Positions 7,808 to 14,288 of a stretch of DNA of 14,288 nucleotides are shown here, one piece after another. The position numbers and the translations under genes are program-made. The stretch spans positions 1-14,288 of the forward strand of contig JACQCN010000301.1 of the NCBI GenBank assembly GCA_016201575.1, written 5' to 3'. The notes below the pieces were generated by a model. The model saw only the letters and a list, made by a program, of their open reading frames with translations. It did no database searches and had not been told where the DNA came from. Position 1 is the first letter of the stretch, and each line of letters begins with the position of its first letter. This DNA comes from Candidatus Rokuibacteriota bacterium. GTDB taxonomy: Bacteria > Methylomirabilota > Methylomirabilia > Rokubacteriales > CSP1-6.

Positions 7808-8200
7808 ATGGCCACCTGGATGCAGGTCGTCGTCACCGTGTGCGTGGTCGCGGTGACCGTGGTGCTGATCCCCGCCATCGTCTCGATGCGGCGCTCGGTC
7901 CAGCGGGCGGAGGCGGTTCTCCTGCTCGTCGAGCGCGAGCTGGGCCCGCTGGCCGCGCAGATCCAGGGGCTGGCCGAGGACCTGCGCACGTTCGTGCGCC
8001 AGGGCAACCGGGAGCTCGAGCGGTTCGGCGCGGCCGCCGAGCGCCTGGGCGACCTCTCGGAGCGCGCCGGGCGCCTGATCGGCGTCGTGAGCGGGTTCAC
8101 GCGGGTCGGGCAGATCGTCGGGGCGGCGACGGGGATCAAGAAGGGGCTGGACGTGTTCATCCACAGGTTGCGCAAGCACGGAGGAGAGTACGATGGCTGA
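7808..8200 (+). CDS. DUF948-type membrane-anchored coiled-coil protein
   Basis: 130-aa protein. Residues 5-27 are a single N-terminal membrane helix with a very short outside or periplasmic end. Residues 28-95 form an amphipathic helical segment with regular Leu/Ala spacing (RRSVQRAEAVLLLVERELGP and following), suited to a coiled coil. Residues about 96-130 include a Gly/Val-rich segment ending in basic residues. This is the DUF948 architecture; such proteins are often next to YtxH genes, as here, and have no established function. ATG 7808 is chosen because GAGG lies upstream at good spacing and the membrane helix starts directly after it; the frame is open further upstream but antisense to the carboxylase gene. 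The stop overlaps the YtxH gene by 8 bases, so the two are co-translated. Confidence 0.82.
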   Translation: MATWMQVVVTVCVVAVTVVLIPAIVSMRRSVQRAEAVLLLVERELGPLAAQIQGLAEDLRTFVRQGNRELERFGAAAERLGDLSERAGRLIGVVSGFTRVGQIVGAATGIKKGLDVFIHRLRKHGGEYDG

Positions 8201-8498
8201 AGATCGTTCGGACGCCGCGGCCTACCTGGGCTGGTTCTTCCTCGGCGCCGCGCTCGGCGCGGCGGCCGCGCTGCTGATGACGCCGAAGCCGGGGCGCGAG
8301 GCGCGGGACCTCCTGGCGGCGAAGAGCAACGAGCTCGCGAAGAAGGCGCAGCAGATCGCCAACGAGGCGCAGGGCCGCGCCGGCGACTGGTTCGACAAGA
8401 GCCGCGAGCTGTTCGAGGAGCAGACCCAGCGGCTCATGAGCGCCTTCGAGGCCGGCACGCAGGCGATGCGCCAGGACATGGGGAAGAGCTCGAGCTGA
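8193..8498 (+). CDS. YtxH-domain membrane protein
   Basis: 101-aa protein. Residues 11-31 form a Gly/Ala-rich membrane helix (YLGWFFLGAALGAAAALLM) followed by the TPKPGREAR motif typical of YtxH proteins, then an amphipathic helix to about residue 90 with a polar tail. YtxH proteins are general-stress-associated in Bacillus, but their action is unknown. A strong ribosome site, GGAGGAGAG, precedes ATG 8193. The gene overlaps the DUF948 stop by 8 bases and is followed by GTG of the next gene after a single base. Probably a small membrane-associated partner of the DUF948 protein; that pairing is inference from adjacency. Confidence 0.88.
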   Translation: MAEDRSDAAAYLGWFFLGAALGAAAALLMTPKPGREARDLLAAKSNELAKKAQQIANEAQGRAGDWFDKSRELFEEQTQRLMSAFEAGTQAMRQDMGKSSS

Positions 8499-8499
8499 C

Positions 8500-9087
8500 G
8501 TGGCCGAGATCGAGCTTCCCAACCCCCACGAGCTCGAGGAGCGTCGCGAGAAGGGCTTCACGCGCCGGGTCGCCCTCGTCACCGCAATCTACGCGGTGGC
8601 GCTGGCGGTGGCGGCGCTCGGCGGCAACGGGTACGGCCGGGAGATGCTCCTGGCCCAGCAGCAGGCCTCCGACCAGTGGGCCTTCTACCAGGCGCGCTCG
8701 ATCCGCGAGCACCAGTACCGCGGCCAGAAGCTGCGGCTCGAGCTCGACCTCCTCGAGCGCGGCGCCGCGATGAAGCCGGAGGCGCGGGCCCGGGCCGAGG
8801 CGCTCCTGCGGAAGTTCGGCGACGAGGAGAAGCGTTACAACACGAGCAAGGAGCCGATCAAGGTGGAGGCCGAGAAGCTCGAGCACGAGCGCGACCTGGC
8901 CCGGCGGCGTCTCTTCAACTTCGAGTACGCCGAGGTGTTCCTCCAGATCGCGATCGTGCTCGCCTCCGTCTCCATCCTCGCCGTCTCGCGCCTGATGTTC
9001 TCCGTGTCGCTGGTGGCCGCCGTCGCCGGCGCCGCCCTCGCCATCAACGGCTTCACGCTGCTGGCCACCCTCCCCGGCGCCCACTGA
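8500..9087 (+). CDS. DUF4337-family membrane protein
   Basis: 195-aa protein with one membrane helix near the N terminus (23-41), a long polar, charged helical middle (45-140) and two membrane helices at the end (145-163 and 167-189). The segment QASDQWAFYQARSIREHQY (55-73) is the recognisable DUF4337 signature; the family has no known function. GTG 8500 follows the YtxH stop by one base (TGACGTG), the same junction as between the mutase and the FlgT-like gene, suggesting coupling. The C-terminal hairpin LATLPGAH ends close to the membrane. The gene is convergent with the luciferase-like gene at 9209; the 121 bases between hold a weak GCCCC/GGGGC stem (9102-9121) without a T tract, so I do not call a terminator. 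Confidence 0.85.
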   Translation: MAEIELPNPHELEERREKGFTRRVALVTAIYAVALAVAALGGNGYGREMLLAQQQASDQWAFYQARSIREHQYRGQKLRLELDLLERGAAMKPEARARAEALLRKFGDEEKRYNTSKEPIKVEAEKLEHERDLARRRLFNFEYAEVFLQIAIVLASVSILAVSRLMFSVSLVAAVAGAALAINGFTLLATLPGAH

Positions 9088-9208
9088 GCGCCGCCCGCCC
9101 GGCCCCGCGGGTTCGGGGGGCTCCGGTGACGCGGACGCCGGCCGCGCGGGGTCAGTCCGTCAGGGCCTGGTACACGGCCGCGCTCGACGTCCTTCGGCTC
9201 GCGGACGC

Positions 9209-10135
9209 TCATCGCGCCTGCAGACCGACGCCCAGCCTCTCCATCAGGTGCATCACCCGGTCGACGGCGGCGCCGCCGCTCAGGAAGTTGGCCTCCAGGA
9301 ACAGCTCGGTCACGCCGGCGTCGGCGTAGCGGCGGATGTCGTCCCGGATCTCCTGGATCGTCCCGAAGAGGGCGCGGCGGCCGGGGCCCTGCGCCGTGTC
9401 GTGGACCTGGAAGCTGCCCCGGCAGACGACCGCCAGCGTCCCCGGATCCTTGCCCGCGGACACCGCCGCCTCGGCGAGCTGGCGCAGGATGCCGGCCATG
9501 TCGGCGAGCGGGATGTTGCCGCCGTTGTAGCCGTCGGCCAGCGTGGCCGCGCGCCGGAGCACACCCTTGGCGTAGCCGCCGAGCGTGAGCGGCGGCCGGG
9601 GCCGCTGCACCGGCTTGGGCTCCACCCGCGCCGCCGGCACCGTGTAGAACTCGCCGCGGAACTCCACCGGGTCGTCCCGCCAGATCGCGGTGAGGCAGCG
9701 CAGGAACTCATCCGCGCGCGCCCCGCGCCGCGCGAAGGGCACTCCCACCGCCTCGTACTCGTCCTCCGACCAGCCGAGGCCGAGGCCGACGTCGAGCCGG
9801 CCGTTCGAGACGTGGTCGAGGGTGGCCAGCTCCTTGGCGAGCACGATCGGCTGGTAGAAGGGCATGATCAGCACGCTCGTGCCGAGCCGGATGCGGCGCG
9901 TGGCGCCCGCGACGTGCGCGAGGGAGACGATCGGGTCCAGGGTGCGCTGGAACGGCGCCGGCCAGGCGCGCCCCGGCGCGCCGTAGTACTCGTTCCGCGG
10001 CGCCACTGCGTAGAGGAGGCGCTGGAAGGCCCAGAGCGAGTGGTAGCCGAGGTCCTCGGCGTGCCGGGCGATCCGCACCTGGTTCTCCGGCGTCGCCCAC
10101 TCCCCGGCGATCGGCAGGCTGAAGCCGAGCTTCAG
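9209..10135 (-). CDS. Luciferase-like (LLM class) F420/FMN-dependent oxidoreductase
   Basis: 308-aa TIM-barrel flavin/F420 oxidoreductase. The N-terminal strand KLGFSLPIAGEWATPE and GLGWSEDEYEAVGVPF (about 127-142) are typical of the bacterial luciferase-like family, and the overall layout resembles the probable F420-dependent Rv2161c-type subfamily. Cofactor and substrate cannot be read with certainty. The family normally begins MKLGFS; here that Met position is a CTG codon (10133-10135) that overlaps the TGA of the dehydrogenase gene as CTGA. No ATG, GTG or TTG lies in frame close upstream, and the first GTG downstream would remove the first beta strand, so CTG by termination-reinitiation is the best start. 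It is the last gene of the dehydrogenase cluster; the functional link to that complex is unknown. Confidence 0.87.
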   Translation of the reverse strand: MKLGFSLPIAGEWATPENQVRIARHAEDLGYHSLWAFQRLLYAVAPRNEYYGAPGRAWPAPFQRTLDPIVSLAHVAGATRRIRLGTSVLIMPFYQPIVLAKELATLDHVSNGRLDVGLGLGWSEDEYEAVGVPFARRGARADEFLRCLTAIWRDDPVEFRGEFYTVPAARVEPKPVQRPRPPLTLGGYAKGVLRRAATLADGYNGGNIPLADMAGILRQLAEAAVSAGKDPGTLAVVCRGSFQVHDTAQGPGRRALFGTIQEIRDDIRRYADAGVTELFLEANFLSGGAAVDRVMHLMERLGVGLQAR

Positions 10136-11514
10136 ATGTGGATCGCGTGGCCGAGGGCGCCGAGCGTCGCCTCCAGCGCCGCCTCGGAGAGCGTCGGGTG
10201 CGCGTGGATCGTGTGGACGAGCTCCTCGAGCGTCGCCTCGAGCGTCCGCCCCACCGCGAACTCGTGGATGATCTCGGTGGCCTCCGGCCCGATGATGTGC
10301 ACGCCGAGGAGCTCCCCGGTCGCCTTGTCGGCCACCACCTTCACGAACCCGTCCGTCTCGCCGAGCGCGACGGCCTTGCCGCTCGCCGTGAACGGGAACC
10401 GGCCGACGGTGATTTCCCGCCCGTCGCCCTTCGCCGCGGCCTCCGTCAGCCCGATGGACGCCACCTGCGGGCGCGCGTAGGTGCAGGACGGCACGTTGGT
10501 GTAGTCGACGGGGCGCGGGTGCTGGCCGGCGATGGCCTCGGCGGCCACCACGCCCTCCGCCATCGCCTTGTGGGCGAGGAGCGGCGGCCGCGCCATGTCG
10601 CCGATCGCGTAGAGGCCCTTCACCGAGGTCTCCATCATGGGCGACACCGTCACGAACCCGCGCTCGACGGCGAGGCCGAGCGCCTCGAGGCCGAGCCCCT
10701 GGATCTTCGCGGCCCGGCCGACCGCCATCAGCACCTGGTCGGCCGCGACGGGCCCGCCGTCGGTCTGGACCGTGACCCCGCTCCCCGACGGCGTCACCGC
10801 GCTCACCTTCACGCCCGTCTTCACCGCGATGCCCCGGCGGGTGAGGGCCTTCGTCATCTGCGCGGAGACCTCCTCGTCCTCGATCGGCAGGAGGCGCGGC
10901 AGCGCCTCGAGCAGCGTCACCTGGACGCCGTAGGAAGCATAGACGTCGGCGAACTCGACCCCCACGGCGCCGGCGCCGATGATGACGAGGGACCGCGGCG
11001 CCTGCTCGTTCCGCACGGCGCCGTTGGACGAGATCACCCGCTGCTCGTCGATGGTCACGCCGGGCAGCGACCGCGGCTCCGAGCCCGTGGCGAGGATCAC
11101 GTGGGAGGCCTCGAGCACCGGCGCGCCCTCGGCGCCGGCGACCTCGACGACCGTCGGCGACTTCAGGGTGCCCCGGCCGCGGACGAGGGTGATCTTGTTC
11201 TTGCGGAAGAGGAACTCGACGCCCTTTGCCATCCGGTCGGCCACCCGGCGGCTGCGCTGGACGGCGGCGGCATAGTCGGCGTGGAAGCCGCTCACGCTGA
11301 TCCCGAACTCGGAGGCGCGGTGGAAGAGGTTGACGACCTCCGCGTTGCGCAGGAGCGCCTTCGTCGGGATGCAGCCCCAGTTCAAGCACACGCCGCCGGG
11401 CCGGTCGTCCTCCACCGCGGCGACCGACAGCCCGAGCTGCGCGCACCGGATGGCGGCGACATACCCGCCCGGCCCCGTGCCGACCACGGTGACGTCGAAC
11501 TTCTGAGTCGCCAT
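10132..11514 (-). CDS. lpdA: Dihydrolipoyl dehydrogenase (E3)
   Basis: 460-aa FAD/NAD disulfide oxidoreductase that reoxidises lipoyl groups of 2-oxoacid dehydrogenase complexes. FAD-binding GTGPGGY (12-18); redox disulfide C43-LNWG-C48 followed by IPTKALL; NAD-binding GAGAVGVEFA; second FAD contact YAIGDM; and dimer-interface active site H439-P-T-L-S-E444, equivalent to E. coli His444/Glu449. Full length, with no missing key residue. ATG 11514 has GAGG upstream. It follows E2 in the usual complex order but is separated by 287 bases holding two repeat elements and a possible own promoter (TATAAT at 11602-11607). Its stop overlaps the CTG start of the next gene. Unlike the E1 and E2 genes it is undamaged, consistent with shared use by other lipoyl systems. 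Confidence 0.95.
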   Translation of the reverse strand: MATQKFDVTVVGTGPGGYVAAIRCAQLGLSVAAVEDDRPGGVCLNWGCIPTKALLRNAEVVNLFHRASEFGISVSGFHADYAAAVQRSRRVADRMAKGVEFLFRKNKITLVRGRGTLKSPTVVEVAGAEGAPVLEASHVILATGSEPRSLPGVTIDEQRVISSNGAVRNEQAPRSLVIIGAGAVGVEFADVYASYGVQVTLLEALPRLLPIEDEEVSAQMTKALTRRGIAVKTGVKVSAVTPSGSGVTVQTDGGPVAADQVLMAVGRAAKIQGLGLEALGLAVERGFVTVSPMMETSVKGLYAIGDMARPPLLAHKAMAEGVVAAEAIAGQHPRPVDYTNVPSCTYARPQVASIGLTEAAAKGDGREITVGRFPFTASGKAVALGETDGFVKVVADKATGELLGVHIIGPEATEIIHEFAVGRTLEATLEELVHTIHAHPTLSEAALEATLGALGHAIHI

Positions 11515-11601
11515 TTCCTCGCCTCAGGCTTCGGCTAGCACGCTCGCGGTCGTCTTCATGGCCGCCGGCCGGCCGCGCGACCCGCGACGGGCACGTCGGC
11601 C

Positions 11602-11607
11602 ATTATA
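11602..11607 (-). promoter_or_regulatory. Possible -10 element for lpdA
   Basis: A perfect TATAAT on the minus strand in a GC-rich genome, about 88 bases upstream of the dehydrogenase start. No convincing -35 lies 16-19 bases further upstream; that position falls in hairpin repeat copy 2, so the repeat overlaps the expected polymerase contact. The leader would contain an 11-codon open frame (11559-11524) starting ATG and ending just before the lpdA ribosome site. Prediction only. Confidence 0.35.
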
Positions 11608-11616
11608 ACCACCGAT

Positions 11617-11641
11617 TCGAGCGCCAGCTTTGCCGGCGCAA
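11617..11641. repeat. Palindromic hairpin repeat, copy 2
   Basis: Second copy of the 25-base unit at 7760-7784, 23 of 25 positions identical. The stem is GCGCCAGC, loop TTT, GCCGGCGC, so one of eight pairs is lost compared with copy 1. It sits just upstream of a possible lpdA -10 element and 35 bases from the 127-bp compound repeat. Confidence 0.6.
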
Positions 11642-11676
11642 CAACGGGGTTCTCAAAGGGGACCGTCGAGGCCCCC

Positions 11677-11803
11677 AGCAGGCCGCTCAAAAAGGTCCAG
11701 ATGCTAGGCGGCGAAGGAGCGACGACTGAGGCGTATGCCGCATACGCCGAAGGGAGGAGCGACTGAGCCAACGACGCAGATGGGCCTTTTTCAGCGGCCT
11801 GCT
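11677..11803. repeat. 127-bp compound inverted-repeat element (MITE/BIME-like)
   Basis: Terminal arms 11677-11704 and 11776-11803 are inverted copies, 24 of 28 positions matching, each with AGCAGGCCGCT at the outer end and a five-base A or T run. Inside are direct repeats of GGAGCGAC (11716-11723 and 11756-11763) and GACTGAG (11724-11730 and 11761-11767). At the centre is a perfect hairpin GGCGTATG, CCG, CATACGCC (11730-11748). The right end reaches into the E2 stop codon (11802-11804). No open frame of its own is supported; the 71-codon minus-strand frame that crosses it is most likely accidental. Size and symmetry suggest a non-autonomous dispersed element; no transposase is nearby and no target-site duplication is evident. 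Confidence 0.65.
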
Positions 11804-12997
11804 AGAGGAGGAGGCGGAGCGGCTCTTCCAGCAGCCGCTTCAGGTCCTGGAGGAACCGCGCGCCCATCGCGCCGTCCATGACGCGGTGGTCGCACGAGAG
11901 CGTGAGGTTCATGCGCCGACCCACCCCGAGCCCCTGCCCGCCCACCACGGGCACCTCGCGAACCGAGCTCACGGCCAGGATCGCGCCCTCGGGCGGGTTG
12001 ATGATGGCCGAGAACTCGGCCACGTCGTACATCCCGAGGTTCGAGATCGAGAAGGTGGCGCCGCTCAGCTCGTTGGCCTTGAGCTTGCGGGCCCGCGCCC
12101 GCTCGGCCAGGTCCCGGGAGTCGACCGCGATCTGGGCGAGCGACTTGGACTCGCAGTGGCGCAGCACCGGCGTGATGAGGCCGTCGTCGAGGGCGACCGC
12201 GATGCCGATGTGCGCGCGGTGGTACACGCGCACGTGCTCGCCCTGGAAGGAGGCGTTCACGTTGGGATGCTCGAGCAGCGCGATCGCGCACGCGCGGACG
12301 ATCAGATCGTTGATCGAGATCTTGGGCTGGCCCTCGAGGGCGTTCAGCTCCTGGCGGAGCTCCCAGGCGCGGTCCATGGCCACTTCGCTCGTGATGTAGA
12401 AGTGGGGGACCGGCGCCTTCGCCAGCGGCATCCGCTTGGCGATGGTGGCCCGCATGGCCGTGAGCGCGACGTCCTCGTACTCCGGGCGCTCGCCCACCGG
12501 ACGCGGGGCGAGCCGCACGGCGCGGAGGGCGGGCGCGGCGGCGGGGGCGGCCGCGCTCACCTTCAGCGCCTCCTCGACGTCGCGCCGGACGATCCGGCCG
12601 CCGGGACCGGTGCCCTGGACCAGACGCAGGTCGACGCCGCGTGGTCCTCGCTCTTCGGGATCGGCGGAACGGCCGCGGGCCGCTCCGAGACGCCGGCCGC
12701 GGCGGCGGGCCCGGCGGGTCCACCGGCCGCGCCGAGGACGACGGAGATGTCCTCGCCCGGCTCGGCGATCACGCCGATCAGCGACCCGACGGGCGCGCGC
12801 TCCCCGGCGGGCACCACGATCTTGCGGAGCACGCCCGCGCCGAAGGCCTCCATCTCCACGTCGGCCTTGTCCGTCTCGATCTCGGCGATGATGTCGCCGC
12901 CCTGGACGCGGTCGCCCTCGTTCTTCAGCCACTTGATGACCTTGCCGGTCTCCATGGCCTCGGAGAGTTTCGGCATGACAACCCTGGTGACAGCCAT
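11802..12997 (-). pseudogene. pdhC: Dihydrolipoamide acetyltransferase (E2), frameshifted
   Basis: E2 component of a pyruvate-type 2-oxoacid dehydrogenase, read in two frames. From ATG 12997 the first frame gives a lipoyl domain with ETDKADVEM and lipoyl Lys44, then an Ala/Pro linker. That frame loses similarity after about 12641 and would stop at 12563. The second frame resumes at about 12638 with GVDLRLVQGTGPGGRIVRRD, the second half of the peripheral-subunit-binding domain, and continues through a full catalytic domain to CDHRVMDG (the active-site His) and the stop at 11802. Loss of one base near 12639 would join the frames as SEDHA-GVDL with normal domain spacing, although the first half of the binding domain is not a good match, so a more complex lesion is possible. 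E1 beta ends five bases upstream. Real mutation or sequence error cannot be separated here. Confidence 0.85.
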
Positions 12998-13002
12998 GTC
13001 GG

Positions 13003-13926
13003 TCAGCCCCCGTTCACGTAGCAGACTTTGCGGATCGCCTCGGCGATCTTCTCCCGCGACGGCGTCTTCGCTTGCTCCAGGTTCCGGGCGTACGGCATCG
13101 GCGCGTTGGCGCCGGTCACGCGCTCCACGGGCGCGTCGAGGTCGTCGAACACCTGCTCGGTGATGAAGGAGGCGATCTCCGACCCCATCCCGGCGAAGCC
13201 CGCGCCCGCCTCCACCACGACGGCGCGGTGGGTCTTCCGCACCGAGCCGATGATCGTCTCCGCGTCCATCGGCCGGAGCGTGCGGGGATCGACCAGCTCG
13301 ACCGAGATCCCCTCCTTCTCGAGCGCCTCCGCGACCTCCATCGCGCGGTACATCATCCCCATGTAGGCGATGACCGTCACGTCGCGCCCTTCCTTCCGGA
13401 CGATGGCCTGGCCGAGGGGGATGGTGAAGTCCGGGTCCTCCGGCACCTCGCCCTTCACCGCGTAGAGCGTCTCGGACTCGATGAACACCACGGGATTGTC
13501 GTCCCGGATCGCCGACTTCAGCAAGCCCTTTGCGTCGGCGGGGGTGGTGGGGCGGACCACCTTGAGGCCGGGCACATGGTAGAAGTAGCTCTCCATCGAC
13601 TGGGAGTGCTGGGCGGCCAGCTGGTGGGCCGGCCCGCCCGGCCCGCGGATCACGATCGGGATGTTGAACTGCCCGCCGGACATGTAGTACATCTTGGCCG
13701 CCGAGTTGATGATCTGGTCGAGGGCGAGGATGGCGAAGTTGAAGGTCATCATCTCGACCACGGGGCGGAGCCCGATCATGGCCGCCCCGATGCCGACGCC
13801 GGTGAAGCCCGACTCGCAGATCGGGGTGTCCACGACGCGCTGGGGGCCGAACTCCTTCAGCAGCCCCTGGGTGACCTTGTAAGCGCCGTCGTAGAGCCCG
13901 ATCTCCTCGCCGATGAGGAAGACGAC
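13003..13926 (-). pseudogene. pdhB: Pyruvate/acetoin dehydrogenase E1 beta subunit, 5'-truncated
   Basis: About 307 codons of an E1 beta subunit, which with E1 alpha decarboxylates the 2-oxoacid using thiamine diphosphate. Similarity starts abruptly at VVFLIGEEIGLYDGAYKVTQ (13926 downward) and runs to a normal C terminus; GPGGPAHQLAAQHSQS and VEAGAGFAGMGSEIASF are typical. About 20-25 N-terminal residues, the start codon and ribosome site are absent. Directly upstream, without any spacer, is the E1 alpha coding sequence in another frame. The open frame reaches back to 14022, but those residues are an Arg/Gly-rich shadow of E1 alpha. As read, no functional start exists unless ribosomes reinitiate internally. 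E2 starts five bases downstream. Confidence 0.85.
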
Positions 13927-14288
13927 GCCTCGGCGAAGGCCACGGCCTCGTCGATGAGGTCGTTGACGTCCTTCTCGATGGCCTTGACGTCGGCCTCGGT
14001 CACGGCGCCGGTGGCCAGGCACCGCTGGCGGAAGAGGACGATCGGGTCGCGGAGCTTCTCGCGCTCGACCTCGTCCTTCGTGCGGTACACGGCCCCCGCG
14101 GGGTCGCGCATCGAGTGCCCGCGGAAGCGGTACGTCCGGGCCTCGATGAGGGAGGGCGTCTTGTCGCGGCGGGCCCGCTCCACCGCGCGCCCCACCACGT
14201 CGCGCACGGCGAGCACGTCCATGCCGTCCACGGCCTCGCCGGGGATGCCGTAGGTCTGGGCGAAGCGCCAGATGTCCGTCTGGGCCAG
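13857..14288 (-). CDS. pdhA: Pyruvate/acetoin dehydrogenase E1 alpha subunit, partial and 3'-damaged
   Basis: C-terminal part of E1 alpha; the 5' half with the thiamine diphosphate GDG motif lies beyond the right edge. The frame runs from the edge through YGIPGEAVDGMDVLAV, RTYRFRGHSMRDP (the conserved phosphorylation-loop-like region) and TEADVKAIEKDVNDLIDEAVAFAEA, ending in real similarity at about 13926. Then E1 beta sequence begins in another frame, so this frame reads 23 unrelated residues (SSSSSARRSG and following) to a TGA at 13857. The normal last 15-30 residues of E1 alpha are missing. It is the first gene of the E1-E2-E3 cluster visible here. Substrate (pyruvate, acetoin or branched-chain) is not certain from this part; pyruvate is favoured by the E2 lipoyl domain. 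Confidence 0.85.
   Translation of the reverse strand: MAQTDIWRFAQTYGIPGEAVDGMDVLAVRDVVGRAVERARRDKTPSLIEARTYRFRGHSMRDPAGAVYRTKDEVEREKLRDPIVLFRQRCLATGAVTEADVKAIEKDVNDLIDEAVAFAEASSSSSARRSGSTTALTRSPRGC

Noticed and set aside
9102..9121. GCCCC/GGGGC stem as terminator between DUF4337 and the luciferase-like gene
   Set aside because: Only five base pairs and no T run; such stems are frequent by chance in this composition.
10138..11538. 466-codon plus-strand open frame opposite lpdA
   Set aside because: It is a shadow of a GC-rich gene with complete catalytic motifs on the other strand; its translation is low-complexity Arg/Leu/Gly/Asp-rich.
11556..11771. 71-codon minus-strand open frame between E2 and lpdA
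   Set aside because: It starts at TTG without a ribosome site and translates through the compound repeat and its hairpin, so it is best explained as an accidental frame in repeat DNA.
12563..12932. Upstream extension of the E2 catalytic frame to 12932 as an independent start
   Set aside because: The extra residues are Arg/Gly-rich and antipodal to the lipoyl domain coding in another frame; the lipoyl domain is clearly the real product there.

Overview
The window is GC-rich bacterial DNA with dense, mostly minus-strand gene packing: start/stop overlaps, gaps of 1-26 bases and several GTG starts. It encodes lipoproteins and exported proteins, an F420-type luciferase-like oxidoreductase, a two-subunit-type methylmalonyl-CoA mutase and a pyruvate-dehydrogenase-type complex. 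This fits an uncultured soil or subsurface lineage such as Rokubacteria/Methylomirabilota or a deltaproteobacterial relative. That placement is inferred from style and gene content only; no marker gene is present.

Layout. (1) 1-125 is comparatively AT-rich edge sequence with no gene I can support. (2) 126-812 (-) is a TPR lipoprotein, divergent by 15 bases from an FmdB-type zinc-ribbon protein (828-1145, +). (3) 7659 down to 1114 (-) is a six-gene cluster: acyl-CoA carboxylase beta subunit, methylmalonyl-CoA mutase large subunit (ATGA overlap), an exported FlgT/CsgG-like protein, a lipoprotein sharing one domain with it, a long-chain polyprenyl diphosphate synthase, and a SAM hydrolase (DUF62 family). 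(4) 7660-7807 is a divergent intergenic region with a likely extended -10 promoter and a hairpin repeat. (5) 7808-9087 (+) is a three-gene membrane cluster: DUF948, YtxH and DUF4337 proteins. (6) 14288 down to 9209 (-) holds E1 alpha (5' end outside the window), E1 beta, E2, dihydrolipoyl dehydrogenase and a luciferase-like oxidoreductase. A 127-bp compound inverted-repeat element and a second hairpin repeat copy lie between E2 and the dehydrogenase.

Function. The carboxylase/mutase pair forms the core of propionyl-CoA to succinyl-CoA conversion; the biotin carboxylase, epimerase and small B12-binding mutase subunit are not here. The E1-E2-E3 genes would encode a complete 2-oxoacid dehydrogenase, but the E1 genes and E2 are damaged as read. 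About 40-60 codons plus the gene boundary are missing between E1 alpha and E1 beta, and E2 changes frame between its lipoyl and catalytic parts. The dehydrogenase is intact and has its own possible promoter. The lesions may be real decay or assembly errors; the sequence alone cannot decide.

The least explained parts are the repeat elements at 11617-11803 and 7760-7784, and the pair of proteins at 2936-4512 that share a FlgT-C-like domain inside a metabolic operon. I see no CRISPR array, transposase, rRNA or tRNA, and no convincing new multi-gene defence or biosynthetic system.
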